64,000 nucleotides of DNA. Source: an uncultured Oscillospiraceae bacterium (GTDB taxonomy: Bacteria > Bacillota > Clostridia > Oscillospirales > Oscillospiraceae). The DNA lies in NCBI GenBank assembly GCA_947589545.1, contig CANQBA010000004.1, positions 35,957 to 99,956 of the forward strand, read 5' to 3'. A model generated the notes under the pieces. That model did not search any database. It saw only the letters and a list, made by a program, of their open reading frames with translations, and was not told the DNA's origin. Shown here in pieces: positions 58,431-64,000 of this stretch. Position numbers and translations under genes: made by a program. How positions within the stretch are numbered: position 1 is the stretch's first letter; every line of letters starts with the position of its first letter.

Positions 58431-59420
58431 TCACGAAAAAAGCCCGCCTATCCGGTCCGGGTAGTCGCTCATGATGGCGTCCGCGCCCTTGGCCGCCAGA
58501 TCCTTTGCCAGGTCAGGATCGTTGATGGTCCAGTACTGGACGGCGATGTTGTGCCGGTGGGCGTAGTTGACCATCCGGGTGGTGCCCAGCTTGATAACGT
58601 AGTCCTCGTCCGGGATCTGGAGGGCCACAAAGTGGTAGAAGCCCTCCGGCTGGTCGATGCCCAGGAGAGAGTAGAAATAAAACGCCGCCACCTCCATGAC
58701 ACCGGCGGAGCGGAGCATGTCCGGGTAGGTCTTGTCCATATACTCCGTGACCTCCCCGTGGAAGGTACCGATAATGGCCCGATCCAGCATATCCCGCTCC
58801 GAGAGGATCGTATAGATCTTATCCGCCGCCCGCTTTCCCTGTTCGCCGGAGTCCTTGATCTCCATGATAAAGCGGTATTCCCCGTATCCGTCCAGGAAAT
58901 CAAAGAGATCCTCCAGCTTCAACACCCGCAGGTCGTCGGGGATGTCCTCCCCCCGGAGGCCCCGGTAGGGCGTCTCCCCCGCCTCGTTGACAAAGCTCTC
59001 CCCCATGTTGAGCCGGCGCAGCTCCTCATAGGTGTGTCCGGAGGGGTAGACGTTCTCATACCCGAAAACCTCCGCCGCGTCGGAGGTGCGATCCAGCGTC
59101 TCGTCGTGGAGCAGGATCAGCTCCCCGTCTGCGGTCAGCGCCAGGTCGAACTCAAAGATATCCACATCAAAATCCGACTCCACCACATTGCGAAAGGCCA
59201 TCAGCGTGTTCTCCGGCGCGATGCCCCCGCCGCTGCGGTGGGCCGACACCATGGGCTTGCCGCTCTTGGAGATGTACGGGTTGGAGCATCCCGACACATC
59301 TACCGGCGCCTCGCCCGACCAGTCGTGGGTCACCACAAGATACAGCGCCAGCACCAGCAGGCACAGCGCCAACAGGACGCACGCCAGAACGGCCAAAACC
59401 TTTTTCCCTTTTTTGCTCAT
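58431..59420 (-). CDS. Glycerophosphodiester phosphodiesterase family protein
   Basis: A 329-residue protein with an N-terminal membrane anchor (LAVLACVLLALCLLVLALYLV) and a GDPD domain outside the cell: VSAHRSGGGIAPENT (catalytic His), FEFDLALTADGELILLHDETLDRT (broken into the Glu-Asp and second His motifs), MEIKDSG, and AIMSDYPD near the end. It would hydrolyse glycerophosphodiesters from lipids or teichoic polymers. ATG 59420 overlaps the upstream stop by 4 nt (ATGA). Confidence 0.9.
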   Translation of the reverse strand: MSKKGKKVLAVLACVLLALCLLVLALYLVVTHDWSGEAPVDVSGCSNPYISKSGKPMVSAHRSGGGIAPENTLMAFRNVVESDFDVDIFEFDLALTADGELILLHDETLDRTSDAAEVFGYENVYPSGHTYEELRRLNMGESFVNEAGETPYRGLRGEDIPDDLRVLKLEDLFDFLDGYGEYRFIMEIKDSGEQGKRAADKIYTILSERDMLDRAIIGTFHGEVTEYMDKTYPDMLRSAGVMEVAAFYFYSLLGIDQPEGFYHFVALQIPDEDYVIKLGTTRMVNYAHRHNIAVQYWTINDPDLAKDLAAKGADAIMSDYPDRIGGLFS

Positions 59421-60310
59421 AGCTTCCCCTCCTGCTCTCCACATCTCCTGCCCGGCCGGATAAACGGCTCCCTGACTGTCTTTGACAACAGCTCGCCGTA
59501 TACCTCCGGCCTTCTGTACGCGTTGCCGTGCACCTCAACGGCCCGGTAGGCCCGAAGCCTGTCCAGGTCAAGCTCCACCATAAAGACGTCCTCCTCCCCG
59601 CCCGCTTCCACAAGGCAGGTGTCGCGGGAGCCGGCCGAATCCGGGAGATAGGCCACCCCGTCAAAGCAGGTGGAATGGCCGTTGCAGTCGGGCACAGAGG
59701 CGGGATAATTGCAGGTGGCGACGGCCAGCATGTTCTCATACGCCCTGGCCCGCAATTGCGAAAGCCTGTTGATCTCCATGGGGCAGGCGTTAGGGACAAG
59801 GATCAGCTCCGCGCCACGGAGCATCAGGATTCTGGCGCTCTCCGGAAATTCCCTGTCGTAGCAGATCATTGCCCCTGTCCGCACCGGCCCCTGGGCGGTG
59901 TCCAGCGAACACACCGGAAAATCCTCCCCCGGCGTAAGCATACGCTCGTCGCCAAAGGCGCAGGTGTGGACCTTGGCGTAATCCAGGACGCGTTTTCCGT
60001 ACCGGTCAAAGAGCGCCAGACTGTTTCGCGGCAGCGGCGCGAAGGCCTCCAGATACGTCACTCCGACGGCCATTCCAAGCTCCGCCGCCAGGCGCCCGAA
60101 GGCGTTGACAAAATCCCCGTCCCGCTCCACGGCCAGCGCTCTGAGTGTATCCGGCTCCTGGGGGATCATGTACCCGCAGCTCCACATCTCCGGGAAGAGG
60201 GCGATATCCGCCCCCATCTCCGCCGCGCGCCGGCAAAAATCCGTTCCCTTTTCCAAATTCCCCCGAAGGCTCCCCGCCGGTTCGATCTGCAAAAGCGCAA
60301 GTCTCAGCAT
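59417..60310 (-). CDS. Carbon-nitrogen hydrolase (nitrilase superfamily)
   Basis: A 297-residue enzyme with the Glu-Lys-Cys triad: ALFPEMWSCGY, AKVHTCAFGDE and MICYDREFPESARILML. The overall pattern (LALLQIEPAGSLRGNLEK start) resembles amidase/N-carbamoylputrescine-type members; the substrate is unknown. Translationally coupled with the GDPD gene. Confidence 0.9.
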   Translation of the reverse strand: MLRLALLQIEPAGSLRGNLEKGTDFCRRAAEMGADIALFPEMWSCGYMIPQEPDTLRALAVERDGDFVNAFGRLAAELGMAVGVTYLEAFAPLPRNSLALFDRYGKRVLDYAKVHTCAFGDERMLTPGEDFPVCSLDTAQGPVRTGAMICYDREFPESARILMLRGAELILVPNACPMEINRLSQLRARAYENMLAVATCNYPASVPDCNGHSTCFDGVAYLPDSAGSRDTCLVEAGGEEDVFMVELDLDRLRAYRAVEVHGNAYRRPEVYGELLSKTVREPFIRPGRRCGEQEGKL

Positions 60311-60380
60311 AGTTCACACCTCGTATGGATTATACCATTCTCCCGTATCCCTGACAAGAAGTATTTAATACTGTTCTTCT

Positions 60381-61355
60381 CTACCTGTCCCGCTTTTCCT
60401 TATCCCGGTCTATAATGAGATCGCACAGGCGCATGGCGACGGCGAACATGATCCCCGCCACCGGCCAGACGATCCATGTGGTTTCCCAATCCCTTGTCCA
60501 AAAGCTCCAGGCGAGATACACGGCGGCGGCGCTCAGCCAATAGACCGTGGAGACGGTTTCCTTGATACGGATCTTTCTCTGATCCCGCAGGGCGTACTCC
60601 CCCTCCTTCAAAAGCTTTTGCATACTGGCCCAGCGCACGCCCGCAAAGGTGAAAAGAGCCGCGCCGACGCCCGCCAAAAGGATCGTGACGGCCAGCAAGA
60701 CTACGACAAAATACTCGTTTTCGGTAAACAACCCGATAAAGAGCGGGATCGGCGCAAGGACACACAGGCAGGCAGCGAGGATATTGCATTTTGCATAAGC
60801 GGGTCTGTACGCCCTCTGCCGTTCCCTGACCATGCCGTCCACGCCGTACTCCGTTTCAAAGGGCTCCCTGCCGACGAACGCAAATGGCGCGTTTTGAAAA
60901 CCGCAGGAGGCGAAAATCGCCACGGCGGCGGCCACAAGGATCAGCAGAGCCGCAAGTCCCACGCCGGCGGCCAAATGGAGCGTTTCCATCGCGGCGCTCA
61001 GAAGGAGCAGCGGAATTACGGCGATTACGCACAGGAACGTGGCGGCGGCAATGCGTTTGGCCGCCTTTGCTCTCCACGCTAAAAATTCGTTGGCCAAAGC
61101 GAGAGATACACGTTTTATGGGCTCCCGATCCAAATCGTCCGTAAATTCCTCGTCCTCGATCTCGTCCTTGAGAAGGTAATCGGTGGTGACGCCAAAGAGC
61201 CGGCTCAGCGCCAGGATCTTCTCCAGATCCGGTACGGTCTGCGCGCCCTCCCACTTGGAGACCGCCTGCCGGGACACCCGCATCTTCTCCGCAAGCTCTT
61301 CCTGGGACCAGCCGTTCTTTTTCCTCAAATTCGCTATTTTGTCCGCCAAGATCAT
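60381..61355 (-). CDS. XRE-family regulator with membrane domain
   Basis: A 324-residue protein. HTH domain at residues 1-65 (KKNGWSQEELAEKMRVSRQA, VSKWEGAQTVPD), an acidic linker (KDEIEDEEFTDDLD), then about six hydrophobic segments in pairs (AATFLCVIAVIPLLLLSAAM, LAALLILVAAAVAIFASCGF and others). Membrane-tethered XRE proteins of this kind are common in gut Clostridia; the signal is unknown. GGAGGG lies 7 nt before the ATG. Confidence 0.87.
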   Translation of the reverse strand: MILADKIANLRKKNGWSQEELAEKMRVSRQAVSKWEGAQTVPDLEKILALSRLFGVTTDYLLKDEIEDEEFTDDLDREPIKRVSLALANEFLAWRAKAAKRIAAATFLCVIAVIPLLLLSAAMETLHLAAGVGLAALLILVAAAVAIFASCGFQNAPFAFVGREPFETEYGVDGMVRERQRAYRPAYAKCNILAACLCVLAPIPLFIGLFTENEYFVVVLLAVTILLAGVGAALFTFAGVRWASMQKLLKEGEYALRDQRKIRIKETVSTVYWLSAAAVYLAWSFWTRDWETTWIVWPVAGIMFAVAMRLCDLIIDRDKEKRDR

Positions 61356-61380
61356 GTTAAATCCCTCCGCATAGATTTTT

Positions 61381-61404
61381 CGGCGGCCTTTTTGCCTGCC
61401 GCCG
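61381..61404. other. Hairpin in the 186-bp gap upstream of the XRE gene
   Basis: CGGCGGC and GCCGCCG pair perfectly around a 10-nt T/C loop, 27 bp upstream of the XRE/membrane gene. It may terminate transcription from the transglutaminase-like gene or act in the XRE leader. No gene is seen in 61,356-61,541. Confidence 0.45.
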
Positions 61405-61541
61405 AGAAAATCATAGCGTCATTTGCGGTTGCGCGCCACCAAACGCCGGCTGGAAATCTGTCAACCGGGAGTTGCGTACGCTTTATCTTCCTTGCCGTCC
61501 ACAGCGATGACGGCCATGCCATGCCTTTTTAACAACTTTTT

Positions 61542-62651
61542 CTACAGCCGCCAAAACTCTACATCATTATAAACAAATTCCGCCCTCCTGCTTTCTGAAA
61601 ACTTATCCGTGGGATACCCCCGCGGGATCAATTCAATATATCTTGAATCCCCCGTTCGTCCATCAACCCCCTCTTTGTTTAAGGTGCATCGAGCGAAGCG
61701 AAAGGTATTTTTGATCATGTAGTTCCTATGATACTCTTTATCAAATCCCGTTCCGTTATAGTCCGCGGTGGAATTTTCAAAAATCGGTTGGTCCGCCAAT
61801 AAAAGCTCACGAAGCCGAGGCAGCGATACAACTTCGCCTGTCTTATCTTTCAAATACAACCGAAAAGTCGGATCAAGCATGATGCGCTTTCCTGACGGCA
61901 AAAGGCAATCTACTACAACATGGCAGTCTTCAAAAGGATCTTCGTAAGGCATGCAAGTAATATGCTGCGCCTTGATCCCGTTCAAGCGAAGGAGCGAGGC
62001 TAAGAGGATAGAAAGTCCACGGCAATTGGATTTGTGATCATTCTTTTCACAAAACTCAATGATATCGGTTATTGTTTTGCCGGATCCCATTCCGCCGGAA
62101 CCATTATGTCCAAAATGATCGCACGTAAAATCAAGAAGCCTTAAAACAAGTTCATCCTTGGTATTGTCCAAGCCGTTTATATATTCAGCATAATCATATT
62201 TTTCCAGAATTTGAGGAACGTCCCCGCCCAAAACGAATTCATTGCCTACCCCATACTCTATACTTCTGTCGTATTCGGCGTATTGCTTTAAGATTTCGAT
62301 TCTTGTTTTATCCGTATTCGGGACGTATATTTCTATAGGGACATATTTATAGGGAGCATCTTCCGGAACGTCATCAAGTTTTACATATTTTATCGGCGTC
62401 TTTTTCCCATGCTGGACGTAAAAGCCTTCAAGCCCTCCGTCTACATATTGAACATGATAAACCATACGATAGTACTCATCGTTGATTTCGTAGCACAAAT
62501 ATCCGTCCTTTTCATAAACGCAGTTTGGCTCATAATTATAATATCCGCTTGATGAAAACGACATTTTCATGCGAAGGGGTGATTCATCAAAAATATTGAT
62601 GGTTTCTCCCATATCTTCGTTATACCATTTTCCAACTAAGCGTTTATCCAT
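61542..62651 (-). CDS. Transglutaminase-like domain protein
   Basis: A 369-residue protein. The first ~100 residues are beta-rich (DKRLVGKWYNEDMGETINIF, with NIFDESP), like a lipocalin/DUF-type start. The C-terminal half is a transglutaminase-like fold with a plausible triad: Cys in KSNCRGLSILLASLLRLNG, His in FEDCHVVVDCLLP and Asp in IMLDPTFRLYL. No signal peptide is evident. Codon use is AT-richer than the left part of the window, suggesting transfer. ATG 62651 is chosen; GTG 62660 in frame is possible and neither has a strong ribosome site. Confidence 0.75.
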   Translation of the reverse strand: MDKRLVGKWYNEDMGETINIFDESPLRMKMSFSSSGYYNYEPNCVYEKDGYLCYEINDEYYRMVYHVQYVDGGLEGFYVQHGKKTPIKYVKLDDVPEDAPYKYVPIEIYVPNTDKTRIEILKQYAEYDRSIEYGVGNEFVLGGDVPQILEKYDYAEYINGLDNTKDELVLRLLDFTCDHFGHNGSGGMGSGKTITDIIEFCEKNDHKSNCRGLSILLASLLRLNGIKAQHITCMPYEDPFEDCHVVVDCLLPSGKRIMLDPTFRLYLKDKTGEVVSLPRLRELLLADQPIFENSTADYNGTGFDKEYHRNYMIKNTFRFARCTLNKEGVDGRTGDSRYIELIPRGYPTDKFSESRRAEFVYNDVEFWRL

Positions 62652-62699
62652 GTACTTCACATCTTTCTATTTTAGAATACTGCTCAATGTTAGGCGCTT

Positions 62700-62838
62700 A
62701 TTCCCACTCGTTGCTGGGTATCCTAATCTAAATAATTTTGCTTATGAATTCTGATACCCAGTATTTCCACGATTTGACCTATCCATATTATCCAGCCTAC
62801 ACGACCCGAGTTATCATTTTGTTATCGCCGTTGATAAC
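62700..62838. repeat. ~139-bp direct repeat, copy 1
   Basis: Begins ATTCCCACTCGTTGCTG and ends near GATAAC. It matches 63,495-63,634 in the same orientation at roughly 85-90% by eye, including an uninterrupted identical core of about 40 bp (from ACGATTTGACC to CTACACGA). On the minus strand CTGGGTATC and GATACCCAG can form a stem here. No gene is recognised in 62,661-62,882. Confidence 0.85.
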
Positions 62839-62882
62839 AGGAGTCGTTGTATTGTGAATAAATCGGTAACTGCGGTAAGCAA

Positions 62883-63473
62883 TTATAACTCTTTTCTCAT
62901 AACGACAAAATCATCTCGTTTTTCTGTTATGACAAAACCTGCCTTTTCATACAAGCGAACAGGCCCCGTGCAATCCCATTCGTATCTTTCTTCACGAATA
63001 ACAGGAAAACTCTCGATGGCCGAATACTGGTTGGCTTTTGCATCACTTATAACTCTGTTCAAGAGAGCTGTTGCGACACCTTGTCCTCGAAAATTGGGGG
63101 CGACCTCAAAACAAACCACTGCGATTTCACGATTTAGAATATCTGAATGAAAATGAGACCCGCCACAAGAATCGATTGGAAAATTTGCCTTATCGTTTGC
63201 GTTACACCAGCCAATTGCTTCTCCATCCACATATGCCAAATAGCCACGCAGAGCGCCTGATGCAATTTGCTGTTCTGCAATTTCTCTTGATATTTTCCCA
63301 AAATCAGCTGCATCAACATGATTGAATTTCGTCTGGTGTTCATTCTTGGTCATCTGATAGATTTGGCAATAGCATCGGTAAGATGAATTGTCAGTAAATG
63401 CCCGGTTTTCAAAAAAATCAAAATAATCTCTGGCAAGTTGTGGACTTAGTTGTTTAATTGTATAATTTATAAT
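62883..63473 (-). CDS. GNAT family N-acetyltransferase with probable ATT start
   Basis: From ATG 63353 the frame encodes 156 residues with the GNAT acetyl-CoA motif (FEVAPNFRGQGVATALLNRV). The frame continues upstream without stop, and the translated extension (IKQLSPQLARDYFDFFENRA ... YRCYCQIYQ) is exactly the kind of N-terminus this GNAT group has, so the real protein is longer. No ATG, GTG or usable TTG occurs there. An AAAGGGGG ribosome site lies 7 nt before ATT 63473, giving 196 residues. Either ATT is used as a rare start or the start codon has mutated. AT-rich; flanked by the two direct repeats. Confidence 0.75.
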   Translation of the reverse strand: MINYTIKQLSPQLARDYFDFFENRAFTDNSSYRCYCQIYQMTKNEHQTKFNHVDAADFGKISREIAEQQIASGALRGYLAYVDGEAIGWCNANDKANFPIDSCGGSHFHSDILNREIAVVCFEVAPNFRGQGVATALLNRVISDAKANQYSAIESFPVIREERYEWDCTGPVRLYEKAGFVITEKRDDFVVMRKEL

Positions 63474-63494
63474 TGTAAAGCCCCCTTTCTGCTC

Positions 63495-63634
63495 ATTCCC
63501 ACTCGTTGCTGAGCATCATAACCTAAACAATTTTGCTTCTGAATTATGATACCCAGTATCTCTACGATTTGACCTATCCATATTATCCAGCCTACACGAT
63601 GGGCTGTTATCATTTTGTTATCACGGGTGATAAC
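63495..63634. repeat. ~140-bp direct repeat, copy 2
   Basis: Second copy, offset 795 bp from copy 1. Its minus-strand end abuts the ribosome site of the GNAT gene, so it occupies the place of that gene's promoter. The CTGGGTATC/GATACCCAG stem of copy 1 is partly lost here. Confidence 0.85.
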
Positions 63635-64000
63635 GGGAACAGCATTGCTGTAAGTTCTAACGGATTGCAACTGAAATTATACCACCTGAGGCATCAAAAA
63701 GCAACTGCTTATTGTATGGACTCGAAAGACCAGCTTAGATGGATAAAAGTTTACTCAAGCCGTAGTTCAGATACTCCGGGAACACAAAAGGGAATTGGGA
63801 GTCCCGCGAAGTATAATAACAATGGAAATGTTTATATTACCATGATATATTTTTATACGGCGATTTGGAATAGTCCTTGTCACTGTGATGCCTTGGCTGG
63901 GTAGAAACGTTTATGTTTTATATTAAATCAAAATATAGTTTTTGACTATCTCTTTATAAGTTCTCATAAGCCGGTATAGCCTGTATTTACAGGCTTTCCG
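63635..64000. other. AT-rich end of window, no supported gene
   Basis: A plus-strand frame runs from inside the repeat to about 63,904, but it has no ribosome site, no recognisable family and begins within repeat sequence, so it is not called. A small AGCCTGT/ACAGGCT hairpin (63978-63995) with TT after it lies at the very end. Confidence 0.5.

Noticed and set aside
62689..62838. Integron attC site beside the repeat (GTTAGGC core-like sequence at 62689-62695)
   Set aside because: The partner core RYYYAAC is not in the right place, copy 2 has no GTTRRRY end, and no integrase gene is near.
63533..63904. 123-residue plus-strand frame at the right end
   Set aside because: Begins inside the repeat, has no ribosome site and no recognisable family.

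Overview
The window looks like a chromosomal segment of a high-GC, endospore-forming anaerobic member of the Clostridia, probably an Oscillospirales/Ruminococcaceae-type organism. The taxonomic guess is inference. It rests on sporulation genes (SPOCS/LysM coat protein, yunB, cotJ genes, cwlD, a spoIIM-like gene), a trimeric NADH-linked [FeFe] hydrogenase, an A-type RNase P RNA, Gram-positive operon order and very GC-rich codon use. No phage, insertion sequence, CRISPR array, tRNA or rRNA was seen.

Layout. 1-11,800 (+): tail of a membrane protein gene, then a tight housekeeping run: yicC-remA-gmk-rpoZ-priA-def-fmt-rsmB-rlmN, the PP2C phosphatase/PASTA kinase pair, and rsgA. 11,900-13,900: a 49-residue membrane protein, a SPOCS/LysM protein and, on the minus strand, a 44-residue protein that is almost all Asn and Gln. 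13,900-24,400: yebC, RNase P RNA (minus), murD, a PLP lyase, yunB, ligA, an S-layer-anchored phosphodiester glycosidase and a GltD/NfnB-like flavoprotein. 24,400-28,200: cotJC and a fused cotJA-cotJB gene (minus), divergent from a blaI/blaR1-type pair with a palindromic operator. 28,200-37,600 (minus): a ten-gene Mrp/Mbh-like cation-proton antiporter operon with four different NuoL/MrpD-type subunits and no redox subunits. 37,700-43,700 (+): cwlD, radA, a Xer recombinase, nadB-nadC. 43,800-47,900 (minus): xerD and spoIIM-like, then tgt-yajC-TIGR04086. 48,000-49,900 (+): a second phosphodiester glycosidase and a GNAT acetyltransferase. 50,000-53,200 (minus): a YtrA-type regulator with an ABC exporter. 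53,200-53,950 (minus): a membrane protein/XRE pair. 54,000-58,400 (minus): hydC-hydB-hydA with a Rex-like operator over the -10. 58,400-61,400 (minus): GDPD, nitrilase-family hydrolase, XRE/membrane regulator. 61,500-64,000: an AT-rich, probably acquired end with a transglutaminase-like gene, a GNAT gene that seems to start at ATT, and two copies of a ~139-bp direct repeat.

How the parts fit. The left third is translation, replication-restart and cell-wall housekeeping. Sporulation genes are scattered through the window, and three of them carry sigma-E-like promoters with the same 14-nt spacer. HydABC would exchange electrons between NADH, ferredoxin and H2. The Mrp-like operon would convert or use ion gradients. 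The most unusual items are the four-antiporter Mrp operon, the Asn/Gln microprotein, the cotJA-cotJB fusion, the repeat-flanked ATT-start GNAT gene, clustered ATTATGTTAAC motifs near two xer genes, and a terminator whose stem includes the 3' strand of RNase P helix P1.
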